Positions 56,444 through 64,000 of a stretch of DNA of 64,000 nucleotides are shown piece by piece (the first letter of the stretch is position 1; each line of letters begins with the position of its first letter). A program made the position numbers and the translations under genes. A model generated the notes under the pieces. That model was not told where the DNA came from and did no database searches. It saw nothing but the letters and a program-made list of their open reading frames with translations. The DNA is from an uncultured Mesonia sp. GTDB taxonomy: Bacteria; Bacteroidota; Bacteroidia; Flavobacteriales; Flavobacteriaceae. The DNA is taken from contig CANLVH010000014.1 of assembly GCA_947494545.1 (NCBI GenBank), positions 18,569 through 82,568 of the forward strand, read 5' to 3'.

Positions 56444-57145
56444 TTATAAAATTCCTTCGTTAGCAAAGCTAAAGTAATTGTTTTGAGTTATAATTAAATG
56501 ATCCAGCACTTTTATATCTAAACTCTCTCCGGCAATTTTTAGTTTTTTTGTCAGTTTAATATCGGCTTGGCTGGGTTTTAAAGTGCCTGAAGGGTGGTTA
56601 TGCGCCAAAATAATACTCGTAGCGCCACTTTCTAAAGCGTTTTTAAAAGCAATTCTCACATCTACTAATGTTCCGGTAATGCCGCCTTTACTTAGTTGCA
56701 ATTTTTGTAAAACCTTATTAGAATTGTTTAAATATAAAATCCAGAATTCTTCGTGGTTTAAATCGCCTATTATGGGTTGCATGATTTCAAAAACAACATC
56801 AGAAGAAGTGATTTTCTTTTTTTCTGAAGCGCTTTCGCTTCGGCGTCGCCTTCCCAATTCTAAGGCCGCCACGATAGTTATGGCCTTTGCTTCGCCAATA
56901 CCTTTAAAACGCGTGAGTTGTTTAACAGACAAACGCCCCAAATCGTTAAGTTTATTTTGAGAACCCAATAAAATGCGTTGCGAAAGTTGTACCGCACTTT
57001 CTTCTCTGTTGCCGGAGCCTATTAAAATAGCCAAAAGCTCTGCATCGCTTAAGCTTTGTTTTCCTTTTTGAAGCAGTTTTTCACGCGGCCTGTCGGCTTC
57101 TGCCCATTGCTTTATAGAGAAAGAGGTTGACTTTTGCATTGGCAT
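56444..57145 (-). CDS. radC: RadC-family JAB/MPN-domain protein
   Basis: 233 residues. An N-terminal helix-hairpin-helix region (LTRFKGIGEAKAITIVAALE) is followed by the JAMM metalloprotease-like domain with LAHNHPSGTLKPSQADIKLT, the HxHP...D metal-binding signature. Start is MPMQKSTSF; a second Met two codons in is equally possible. Historical links with DNA repair are weak, and the molecular role is unresolved. It is first in a run radC - deacetylase-like - yjjG - exported protein. Confidence 0.95.
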   Translation of the reverse strand: MPMQKSTSFSIKQWAEADRPREKLLQKGKQSLSDAELLAILIGSGNREESAVQLSQRILLGSQNKLNDLGRLSVKQLTRFKGIGEAKAITIVAALELGRRRRSESASEKKKITSSDVVFEIMQPIIGDLNHEEFWILYLNNSNKVLQKLQLSKGGITGTLVDVRIAFKNALESGATSIILAHNHPSGTLKPSQADIKLTKKLKIAGESLDIKVLDHLIITQNNYFSFANEGIL

Positions 57146-57253
57146 AATTTCTTTAAACGTGAATTCGATATAAAGGTTTTCGTTCTTTTACTTCAGTATA
57201 GCTAAGTTTTTCCGTGAAAAATTTTTGTTCCCAAATAGATTTGGGGATTGGTT

Positions 57254-57281
57254 CGTTTTCTTTGGACGAGCAAAGAAAATG
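57254..57281. other. hairpin in the radC-mpl gap
   Basis: The 274-base gap 57146-57419 contains a stem CGTTTTCTTTG / CAAAGAAAATG (with one G-T pair) around the loop GACGAG. No T run follows on either strand, so it is not a typical intrinsic terminator. Nothing else is recognisable in the gap. Confidence 0.45.
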
Positions 57282-57419
57282 AACAAAGCTCCTTAAAGTG
57301 CAAAAATCCTATCGATTTGCAAATTCTTCATTGATAAAGCTTAGATCGAACTCAGGTTATAAATATACTACTTTAAGCTGAATGCCAAAAAGACAAAATG
57401 CTTTCAACCTGCTCTATTT

Positions 57420-58772
57420 TTAAATCCAATCTTTTATTTCTTTAAAATTGAGTCCGCCATAATTGCCACTACTCATTAATAGCAAAACTGTATTTGCAAA
57501 GGCTTCGTTTTTTAAATACGCTTTAAACATAACCGGATTGGTATAAACATTTAATCGGTCGTGTTTTATGGCTTCGCTAATCTGTTGCGGATTTAGAGCT
57601 TGTAATTGTTTTATTTCTACCGCTTCGGGCGAATAAAAAACCACTACCTCGTCTGCCGCAGAAAGCGTATTTTTATACTGTTGCAAAAAAGCCGGGGTCA
57701 AACTACTGTAAGTATGCAATTCTAAACAGGCAATAAAACGCTTCTTAGGAAATTGCTTCCGTACAGCTTCTGTAGTAGCTTTTACTTTTGACGGACTGTG
57801 AGCATAGTCTTTAAAAATAACGGTACCCTTTTTATCTGCTATTTTTTCTAAGCGTTTAGATGCGCCTTTAAAATCTGCTATTGCTTCATAAAATTCTGCT
57901 TCATCAACGCCCATATGCTGGCAAATCCATTTTGCTCCGGCTAAATTATTTAAATTATGCTCGCCAAAAACTTCAATAGGCATTTCGCCTTCCGGGGTTT
58001 CTAAAAAAGTGACGCCGTTTTTTATAGTATAGTTTGGCGTATTATAAGCGTGTTTTCTTGTGGGTTTGGTAGCAGCTTCGGCCACTTCTTTAACCAAAGG
58101 ATCTTCTTCGTTATACACCAAAATACTACCATTTATCATCGTATCGGTAAAAATTTCAAACTGCTTTTTATAATCTTCAAAAGTTTCAAAAACGTTCACA
58201 TGATCCCAAGCAATACCGCTAATTAAGGCAATATTGGCTTGGTATAAATGAAATTTAGGTCGCCGATCTATTGGCGAAGAAAGGTATTCGTCGCCTTCCA
58301 AAACAATAAAATCATTATCACTGGTCAAATGCACCATTGTATCAAAACCTTCTAGTTGCGCGCCAACCATATAATCTACTTCTTTTTCGTGATAATGCAT
58401 AACGTGCAAAATCATAGCGGTAATAGAGGTTTTACCGTGCGAACCGCCAATAACTACACGCGTTTTGTCTTTGCTTTGTTCGTAAAGAAACTCCGGATAC
58501 GAATAAATTTTTAAACCCAACTCTTGCGCTTTCTGCAACTCCGGATTATCAGGTTTTGCGTGCATTCCTAAAATAACAGCATCTAAATTGGCAGTAATTT
58601 TTTCGGGAAACCAACCGTACTCTTCGGGTAATAAACCTGTCTTTTCTAAACGGGACTTAGAAGGTTCAAAAATCGTGTCGTCACTCCCGGTAACCGTATA
58701 ACCTTTTTGTTGTAGAGCTATTGCCAGATTGTGCATTGCACTGCCGCCTATAGCTATAAAATGTGTGCGCAT
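57420..58772 (-). CDS. mpl: UDP-N-acetylmuramate:L-alanyl-gamma-D-glutamyl-meso-diaminopimelate ligase
   Basis: A 450-residue Mur-ligase-family protein that recycles murein tripeptide. The Rossmann start HFIAIGGSAMHNLAIALQQK is followed by the ATP site VVIGGSHGKTSITAMILHVM. The central domain has FIVLEGDEYLSSPIDRRPKF and the Mpl-typical HNLNNLAGA. The C-terminal domain starts at FKDYAHSPSKVKATTEAVR. MurC homologues differ in length and in the IGGSAMHN start, so Mpl is preferred. Confidence 0.92.
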   Translation of the reverse strand: MRTHFIAIGGSAMHNLAIALQQKGYTVTGSDDTIFEPSKSRLEKTGLLPEEYGWFPEKITANLDAVILGMHAKPDNPELQKAQELGLKIYSYPEFLYEQSKDKTRVVIGGSHGKTSITAMILHVMHYHEKEVDYMVGAQLEGFDTMVHLTSDNDFIVLEGDEYLSSPIDRRPKFHLYQANIALISGIAWDHVNVFETFEDYKKQFEIFTDTMINGSILVYNEEDPLVKEVAEAATKPTRKHAYNTPNYTIKNGVTFLETPEGEMPIEVFGEHNLNNLAGAKWICQHMGVDEAEFYEAIADFKGASKRLEKIADKKGTVIFKDYAHSPSKVKATTEAVRKQFPKKRFIACLELHTYSSLTPAFLQQYKNTLSAADEVVVFYSPEAVEIKQLQALNPQQISEAIKHDRLNVYTNPVMFKAYLKNEAFANTVLLLMSSGNYGGLNFKEIKDWI

Positions 58773-58830
58773 ATATTTTTTCTTTTAAAAGGAAATATAA
58801 AAAATTTTGACCATTCAAACAGTTTACTAA

Positions 58831-59553
58831 TTAAATATTAGTCCAATCTATTTGCGGATGTTTCTTAGCAGCCACTTGTTGCCACTTCTCTTGTTTTTCT
58901 ATTTGGTCACTAACTTTATATAATTGTAGCAATTTCCTATACGTAGTAACAGATTGTCCCACTTTTATTGCTTTTTTATAGTAATTTTCTGAAGCTTGGT
59001 AATCTTCTTCCTCCAATGCTATTTTGCCTTTTGCTAACCAACCGTCCACTTCGCTAATTTCCAACAACTCATCAGCATAATTAGTTGCTGTCTCACTACT
59101 GCCGCCCAAGACAGCGGGTAATTTTAAATAAAGTTCAATCAACGCCCAACGCGCCTCAATATGTTGTTTATCTAATTGCGCAGCTCTATTTAAATGTTTT
59201 TTTATGTCTGAAATGTAAAATAAAGCTTCTACTCTACTCAGTTCTATAGCTTTTAAACCCAAAGCTCCGCCATATTTAAAATGGTAATTGGCGTTATTAG
59301 GAAATTTCTCTAATAAATTTTCGTAGTAATTTAAGGCTTTATCCCATTTTTTTTTCTGGGCAGCTATGTCTCCCAAATATTCTTGAGATTTATAATAGTT
59401 GTCTGAATTTTTCTTTACGGAATTAAAAAAAACTGCTGCTTCTTGATAGTTTTTATTTTCATATTGCGTAACCCCAGCTTCAAAACCGGAATTTTGACCA
59501 AAACTTAAAGTGGAAATAAATAATAAAAGAAATACTAATTTTAACATACGCAT
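58831..59553 (-). CDS. exported tetratricopeptide repeat protein
   Basis: 240 residues with a signal peptide (residues 1-20, ending LSFGQ). The rest is helical with TPR-like repeats: GVTQYENKNYQEAAVFFNSV, QKKKWDKALNYYENLLEKFP, LEEEDYQASENYYKKAIKVG. It is likely periplasmic or outer-membrane associated with a scaffold role. Start is at 59553; a Met two codons later is possible. Convergence or operon links are weak; it lies 30 bases from the DUF4136 gene on the same strand. Confidence 0.85.
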   Translation of the reverse strand: MRMLKLVFLLLFISTLSFGQNSGFEAGVTQYENKNYQEAAVFFNSVKKNSDNYYKSQEYLGDIAAQKKKWDKALNYYENLLEKFPNNANYHFKYGGALGLKAIELSRVEALFYISDIKKHLNRAAQLDKQHIEARWALIELYLKLPAVLGGSSETATNYADELLEISEVDGWLAKGKIALEEEDYQASENYYKKAIKVGQSVTTYRKLLQLYKVSDQIEKQEKWQQVAAKKHPQIDWTNI

Positions 59554-59583
59554 GGTATTACAAAAGTGCTGCCAAAGTACTTA

Positions 59584-60111
59584 TTACTTTTCTTCTGGCG
59601 GATAAGATTGTAAGGCTTTTTCTATTATCTCATTAAAAAAAGCAATGCGCTCTTCTGGCTTGGTATTATTATTGAACGGACTTTCTATCACGGCTTGCCA
59701 ATACAGTTCGTTATTTGCTGCTTGCACAAATTCTACCGTAAGGCTAATAAAGGTTTTTGTACCTCCAATTGGGATACCACCGGAAACGCCTCCACCAACG
59801 CGACCGCCCCCGCTGCCAACACCAATACCAATACTGCTATTGCTGCGCTCATTATAAAAATCTGCGTAAAAATTTACTTTAAAATCCGGATTTTGGCTTG
59901 TGGTAAAACCTTGTTTTTTCAGCTGTTCTCTAATAGCTTCTTGCACTCTTTCTTGGTCTAAAGGCCGCAAACCAGTTTTCATATCTTTATAAAAAGAAAA
60001 GCTTTGAAACTCGTTAAAATCTATAGCTTGGTCATAGTCGTAAAAAACTTTGGGACCGCCGCAAGAGCTCAAAAAAACCGAAATTATCGTTAGTAAAAGT
60101 AATTTTCGCAT
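59584..60111 (-). CDS. DUF4136 family lipoprotein
   Basis: 175 residues with lipobox LSSC (Cys17). DFNEFQSFSFYKDMKTGLRP, VQEAIREQLKKQGFTTSQNP, then a Gly/Ser-rich stretch IGIGVGSGGGRVGGGVSGGI and ISLTVEFVQAANNELYWQAV match DUF4136 lipoproteins, whose role is unknown. It sits between obg and the TPR gene on the same strand. Confidence 0.87.
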   Translation of the reverse strand: MRKLLLLTIISVFLSSCGGPKVFYDYDQAIDFNEFQSFSFYKDMKTGLRPLDQERVQEAIREQLKKQGFTTSQNPDFKVNFYADFYNERSNSSIGIGVGSGGGRVGGGVSGGIPIGGTKTFISLTVEFVQAANNELYWQAVIESPFNNNTKPEERIAFFNEIIEKALQSYPPEEK

Positions 60112-60182
60112 AATGGTATATTTACCATTAAAAATAGAAAAAATAAATTCGGTTGGCGTTTTAATAACGCATTCTTAACATT

Positions 60183-61208
60183 TTATAAGTCTTGCTTATC
60201 TTCCGGCTTTCTGTTGAGTAAATCCCAGAGCCCGTCTTTAAGTTCTTGCAAACCTTGCTGCGCTACAGAAGATATAAAAAGGTATGGTATAGAACCAAAA
60301 TCTGTTTGCAATTGTTGATCAAGCTCAGTTTGAAGCTCGGCATCTAACATATCACTTTTAGAAATAGCAACTAAGCGCTCTTTATCTAACAACTCGGGAT
60401 TATATCTTTTTAATTCGTCTACCAAAATATCGTATTGTTTTTTGATGTTATCTACATCGCAAGGTATTAAAAACAATAAGGTAGAATTACGCTCAATATG
60501 GCGCAAAAATCGGTATCCTAAACCTTTACCCTCTGCCGCACCTTCTATAATTCCAGGAATATCGGCTACTACAAAACTTCTATGGTCGCGATATTCTACA
60601 ATACCTAAATTAGGTTTTAAAGTGGTAAACTCATAATTGGCAATTTTAGGTTTGGCCGCCGTAATAACCGAAAGCAAGGTAGATTTACCCGCATTAGGAA
60701 AACCAACCAAACCAACATCTGCCAATACTTTTAACTCTAACGTTATCGCTCTTTCTTCTCCTTCTAAACCTGGTTGTGCATAACGCGGCGTTTGATTGGT
60801 AGAAGATTTAAAATGCCAATTTCCTTGACCACCTTTACCGCCTTCTGCAATAATAATTTCTTGGTCGTGCTCGGTTATTTCATCTATTATCTCATTAGTT
60901 TCGGTATCGCGAATTACCGTTCCCAATGGCACTTCTACATAAGCATCGTCTCCTGCGGCACCGGAACTGCGTTGCTTACTACCATCTTTCCCGTGTTCTG
61001 CGCGTATATGACGTTTAAAATTAAATTCGTAAAGCGTCCATAAATTTTCGTTCCCTTTAATGATTACGTGACCTCCTCTGCCGCCATCTCCCCCATCAGG
61101 ACCGCCTTTTTCTACAAATTTTTCTCGGTGCAAATGTGCAGAACCTTTACCGCCTTTACCCGATTTAACGTGTAGCTTTACATAATCTATAAAGTTCCCT
61201 TCTTTCAT
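60183..61208 (-). CDS. obg: GTPase ObgE/CgtA
   Basis: 341 residues. The Gly-rich Obg domain ([36 protein letters not shown]) is followed by a GTPase domain with P-loop [39 protein letters not shown] and SKSD. It lacks the long C-terminal domain of some homologues. It takes part in 50S maturation. Start is 1 base after the adk stop, so hpt-adk-obg form a tight operon. Confidence 0.97.
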   Translation of the reverse strand: MKEGNFIDYVKLHVKSGKGGKGSAHLHREKFVEKGGPDGGDGGRGGHVIIKGNENLWTLYEFNFKRHIRAEHGKDGSKQRSSGAAGDDAYVEVPLGTVIRDTETNEIIDEITEHDQEIIIAEGGKGGQGNWHFKSSTNQTPRYAQPGLEGEERAITLELKVLADVGLVGFPNAGKSTLLSVITAAKPKIANYEFTTLKPNLGIVEYRDHRSFVVADIPGIIEGAAEGKGLGYRFLRHIERNSTLLFLIPCDVDNIKKQYDILVDELKRYNPELLDKERLVAISKSDMLDAELQTELDQQLQTDFGSIPYLFISSVAQQGLQELKDGLWDLLNRKPEDKQDL

Positions 61209-61790
61209 TTATTCTTCTTTAATTTTATCGATAACGTTAGACAAACGCTCGGTTATTTCTTCAATACTTCCTTCGCCATCTACTCCGTAATATTTATCTT
61301 GTTTCTCGTAATAAGATTTTAAAACCGCAGTTTCTTCGTGGTAAACATTAATTCTTTTTCTAATCACCTCTTCGTTAGCATCGTCTGCACGTCCGGATGT
61401 TTTTCCGCGTTCTAAAAGACGTTGTACCAAAACCTCATCAGAAACCTCTAAAGCTATCATAGCATCAATTTTTTCGTTTTTATTTTCTAAAAACTCATCT
61501 AAGGCTATGGCTTGTGTTTTTGTTCTGGGAAAACCGTCAAAAATAAAACCATTGGCATCTTTTTGTCGGTTCACCTCATCTTTTAGCATCTCTACGGTAA
61601 CCTTATCAGGTACCAATTGTCCCTTTTCTATATAGGCTTTTGCCTCTTGGCCTAGGGGAGTATTATTTTTCATATTATAACGAAAAATATCTCCGGTAGA
61701 AAGATGTATTAGGTTGTATTTATCTTTTAAAATATCTGCTTGTGTTCCTTTTCCGGCGCCCGGAGGGCCAAACAATACAATTTTAATCAT
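61209..61790 (-). CDS. adk: adenylate kinase, short-LID form
   Basis: 193 residues. P-loop LFGPPGAGKGTQAD, LSTGDIFRYNM, DGFPRTKTQAIALD and the LID region RGKTSGRADDANEEVIRKR. The LID is short and has no Cys zinc site, unlike the 214-residue E. coli form. It converts AMP and ATP to two ADP. One base separates it from the hpt stop. Confidence 0.97.
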   Translation of the reverse strand: MIKIVLFGPPGAGKGTQADILKDKYNLIHLSTGDIFRYNMKNNTPLGQEAKAYIEKGQLVPDKVTVEMLKDEVNRQKDANGFIFDGFPRTKTQAIALDEFLENKNEKIDAMIALEVSDEVLVQRLLERGKTSGRADDANEEVIRKRINVYHEETAVLKSYYEKQDKYYGVDGEGSIEEITERLSNVIDKIKEE

Positions 61791-61791
61791 T

Positions 61792-62322
61792 TTATTTTTG
61801 TTTTAATTGATAGACTTCCGGCAAATTACGACCTAAACCATCATAATCTAAACCATATCCTACTATAAATTTATTGGGTATTTCCATCCCTACATAATCT
61901 AACGGATGATTTTTTTTGTAAGCCTCCGGTTTATAAAATAAAGTTGCTATTTTAAAACTGGCCACTTCTTTTTCTTTTAAAATCTTAATGATTTCTGCAA
62001 AAGTATTCCCCGTATCTACAATATCTTCTATTATAATTACGTGTTTTCCTTTTAGGTTTTCTACGCCAATTAGATTTCTTAATTTTCCGGTAGATGCAGT
62101 GCCTTCATACGATTTTAATTTGGTAAATTCTACCTCACAATCTCCTTTAAAACGCTGGGTTAAAGCCGCTGTAAATGGATAAGCGCCATTTAAAACACTT
62201 AAAAAAACCGGACATTTACCTGCAAAGTCTACGTTTATTTTTTGCGCAACGTCTTCTATGGCTGCTTCTATTTGCCGGTTAGAAATAAACGGCTCAAATT
62301 CTAAATCGTGTAGTTTAAGCAT
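61792..62322 (-). CDS. hpt: hypoxanthine phosphoribosyltransferase
   Basis: 176 residues from the ATG at 62322 (MLKLHDLEFEPFISNRQIEA). The PRPP-binding motif VIIEDIVDTGNTFAEI is intact, and VGYGLDYDGLGRNLPEVY is typical of HPRT C-termini. It salvages hypoxanthine and guanine to IMP and GMP. A frame running to 62355 is rejected because its extra leader overlaps a TATATTTG promoter element. Confidence 0.95.
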   Translation of the reverse strand: MLKLHDLEFEPFISNRQIEAAIEDVAQKINVDFAGKCPVFLSVLNGAYPFTAALTQRFKGDCEVEFTKLKSYEGTASTGKLRNLIGVENLKGKHVIIIEDIVDTGNTFAEIIKILKEKEVASFKIATLFYKPEAYKKNHPLDYVGMEIPNKFIVGYGLDYDGLGRNLPEVYQLKQK

Positions 62323-62352
62323 AAAAATATGTATGTTTTGCTTAACAAAATG

Positions 62353-62360
62353 CAAATATA
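62353..62360 (-). promoter_or_regulatory. candidate -7 element for hpt-adk-obg
   Basis: Minus-strand TATATTTG matches TAnnTTTG, 30 bases upstream of the hpt ATG. No TTG at ideal spacing is seen. Confidence 0.45.
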
Positions 62361-62427
62361 AGGATTACATATTTAAAGCCTATTGTTTAGTAAAATCTAT
62401 TGGAAAGATTTATTTTTGTTGCTTACC

Positions 62428-62555
62428 GCGTTAGGGATAGTAGCGGCATCCTTTTTTGGCAAAACTTTTGGGCTCTGCTTTTATTTTTGTCAAAAAAGAT
62501 ATAGCGAATAGCCCGACCTTTTGCCAATTTTTAAAATTGGCAAAAGGGAACGCCC
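62428..62555 (+). repeat. intergenic repeat family 2, copy C
   Basis: Begins GCGTTAGGGATAGTAGCGGC and ends GGGAACGCCC, sharing ends and the inner AGCCCGACC block with copies at 9843-9948 and 18649-18755. Just before its end is a perfect 14-bp inverted repeat, CTTTTGCCAATTTT / AAAATTGGCAAAAG (62518-62546), with one base between arms. It abuts the purK start region and is the source of a false in-frame TTG extension of purK. Confidence 0.8.
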
Positions 62556-62568
62556 AAAAAAGTTATTT

Positions 62569-63729
62569 ATGTACAATTATTTTTCATCTGATTTTACTTT
62601 AGGAATTTTAGGCGGCGGCCAGTTAGGCAAAATGCTGTTGTACGAAACCAGAAAGTACGACATACAAACCGCTGTGATGGACCCCAACCCGGAAGCGCCG
62701 TGCAAAATTGCCTGCAATACCTTTACGGAAGGAGACTTGATGAATTTTGACGAGGTAGTAAATTTTGGGAGAAAAGTAGATGTACTCACCTTTGAGATTG
62801 AAAGTGTAAATGTAGATGCCTTAGAAAAATTAGAAAAAGAAGGCATAAAAGTCTATCCGTCTGCGGCAACTTTACGGAAAATACAAGACAAAGGCGTACA
62901 AAAGAATTTTTATAAAGAAAAAGATATTCCTACAGCAGATTTTAGGATTTACCCCGAAAAAGACGAATTGACCGAAGCTTTGGTGCGCAAAGAATGGGAA
63001 TATCCATTTGTATGGAAAAGTACAACCGGCGGTTATGACGGCAAAGGCGTGAGCGTGATTAGGGAAGAAGAAGATTTGATTCCGTTACCAGATGGCGCGT
63101 GCTTGGCAGAAAAAATGATTCCGTTTAAAAACGAATTGGCCGTGGTGGTTGCCCGAAGCGTATCTGGTGAAGTAAAAACCTATCCGGTGGTAGAAATGGA
63201 GTTTCATCCGGAAGCCAATCAGGTAGAATATGTTTTATGCCCGGCCAGAATTTCTCCCGAAATAGCCGAAAAAGCTAGAGCGGTTGCCAAAAAAGTTTCG
63301 GAAAGTTTTGAGCACGTTGGTTTGTTGGCAGTAGAACTTTTTCTAACCCAAGACGACGAAATTTTGGTAAACGAAGTAGCGCCAAGACCGCACAACAGCG
63401 GACATTATAGTATTGAAGCAAGCTACACCAACCAATTTGAGCAGCATTTGCGCGCTATTTTAGATTTACCCTTGGGCAACACAGAAAGTAAAGTTGGCGG
63501 CGTAATGGTTAACCTTGTCGGTGATCCAAAACACGAAGGACAAGTACGCTACAAAAACATCGATAAAATAATGGAGATGGAAGGTGTTAGTCCACATATT
63601 TACGGAAAAAAACAAACCCGACCATTCCGAAAAATGGGCCACGTTACCATTGTAAACAAAGATTTAAACGAAGCTAGAAAAATAGCCGAAGCGGTAAAGA
63701 AAGAGATTAGGGTTATTAGTAGTGAGTAG
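62569..63729 (+). CDS. purK: 5-(carboxyamino)imidazole ribonucleotide synthase
   Basis: 386 residues from the ATG at 62569. The ATP-grasp enzyme of purine synthesis converts AIR, ATP and bicarbonate to N5-CAIR. Start FTLGILGGGQLGKMLLYETR, YPFVWKSTTGGYDGKGVSVI, LAEKMIPFKNELAVVVARS, and VNEVAPRPHNSGHYSIEASY are family motifs. purE is not adjacent in this window. Its stop lies inside the start of a heptamer repeat array. Confidence 0.95.
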   Translation: MYNYFSSDFTLGILGGGQLGKMLLYETRKYDIQTAVMDPNPEAPCKIACNTFTEGDLMNFDEVVNFGRKVDVLTFEIESVNVDALEKLEKEGIKVYPSAATLRKIQDKGVQKNFYKEKDIPTADFRIYPEKDELTEALVRKEWEYPFVWKSTTGGYDGKGVSVIREEEDLIPLPDGACLAEKMIPFKNELAVVVARSVSGEVKTYPVVEMEFHPEANQVEYVLCPARISPEIAEKARAVAKKVSESFEHVGLLAVELFLTQDDEILVNEVAPRPHNSGHYSIEASYTNQFEQHLRAILDLPLGNTESKVGGVMVNLVGDPKHEGQVRYKNIDKIMEMEGVSPHIYGKKQTRPFRKMGHVTIVNKDLNEARKIAEAVKKEIRVISSE

Positions 63730-63812
63730 TTAGTAGTTAGTAGTTAGTAGTTAGTAGTTAGTAGTTAGTAGATAGTAGGTAGTAGGTAGTAGGTAGTAGG
63801 TAGTAGGTAGTA
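63724..63812 (+). repeat. heptamer tandem repeat at the purK 3' end
   Basis: About seven copies of AGTAGTT are followed by about five copies of AGTAGGT, so one base changes part-way along the array. The array overlaps the last codons of purK. No function is evident. Confidence 0.9.
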
Positions 63813-63830
63813 AAAATCCAAAATAAAGCG

Positions 63831-64000
63831 GACGTTGAGTGAAATTCGACAGAATTTTGTATCGAAACGGAAGCGGTGGTTAGTAATTAGTAGATAGTTG
63901 GTAGTAAATGTTGAAGTATAGCTGACGTTGAGTGAAATTCGACAGAATTTTGTATCGAAACGGAAGCGGTGGTTAGTAATTAGTAGATAGTTGGTAGTAA
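63831..64000 (+). repeat. 77-bp direct repeat pair
   Basis: 63831-63907 and 63924-64000 are identical over 77 bases, offset 93. Each contains TTGAGTGAAATTCGACAG and TTTTGTATCGAAACGG, weakly like family 1 ends, then TAGT-rich sequence. The second copy runs to the window edge, so the array may continue. Confidence 0.9.

Noticed and set aside
62521..62568. TTG-initiated N-terminal extension of purK
   Set aside because: It would encode repeat family 2 DNA (including the 14-bp palindrome), and the ATG at 62569 gives the standard PurK start.

Overview
The window is a low-G+C chromosomal segment from a member of the Bacteroidota, most likely a Flavobacteriaceae species. The evidence is: a SusC/SusD pair, a secreted protein with a type IX secretion C-terminal sorting domain, flavobacterial lipoproteins and family-specific small proteins, and promoters of the Bacteroidetes TTTG-N19-TAnnTTTG type. 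The best example of such a promoter lies in front of rpsL. No rRNA, tRNA, CRISPR array or prophage was recognised.

Layout. 1-3959: a plus-strand run of closely spaced genes (small membrane protein, alpha/beta hydrolase, rluF, VOC protein, AI-2E-type permease, DUF1232 protein). 4051-8281: minus-strand folD, ffh and argS. 8369-13198: accessory genes, namely an unknown protein, a TIMP/NTR-like secreted protein, a DUF3185-like protein, and a DUF2867-type SDR overlapping a BCCT transporter. 13484-15484: a T9SS cargo protein. 15586-16840: an IS110-family element with a candidate bridge RNA. 16839-17640: a cluster of REP-like repeats around a GIY-YIG nuclease gene. 17700-22656: two amidinotransferase-fold enzymes, gltA and eno. 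22721-41181: carA, then the merged alpha, spc, S10 and str ribosomal clusters (rplQ to rpsL on the minus strand). 41369-49663: an Omp85-family protein and a four-gene SusC/SusD/lipoprotein operon. 49732-53506: rlmB, a rhomboid protease, a 0.5-kb tandem repeat and rarA. 53685-62322: minus-strand genes including yjjG, radC, mpl, obg, adk and hpt. 62569-63729: purK, followed by short tandem repeats to the window edge.

How the genes work together. The core is a translation block transcribed leftward: rpsL-rpsG-fusA-rpsJ, a 238-nt spacer with an attenuator-like terminator, rplC to infA, then an internal promoter driving rpmJ-rpsM-rpsK-rpsD-rpoA-rplQ, and a strong intrinsic terminator. tuf is absent between fusA and rpsJ. 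secY and ffh supply membrane targeting. hpt-adk-obg form a tight nucleotide/ribosome-assembly operon. The SusC/SusD operon is an outer-membrane uptake unit without neighbouring carbohydrate enzymes, so its substrate is unknown.

The most unusual material lies between genes. The IS110 element carries two large internal-loop RNA structures upstream of its transposase, and one loop complements the reconstructed donor junction. The window also holds a REP-like repeat family with conserved ends, a second family of about 105-130 bp seen three times, a two-level 30/59-60-bp tandem repeat, and a possible attenuator between rpsJ and rplC. All functional calls rest on reading motifs and context; no database search was run.
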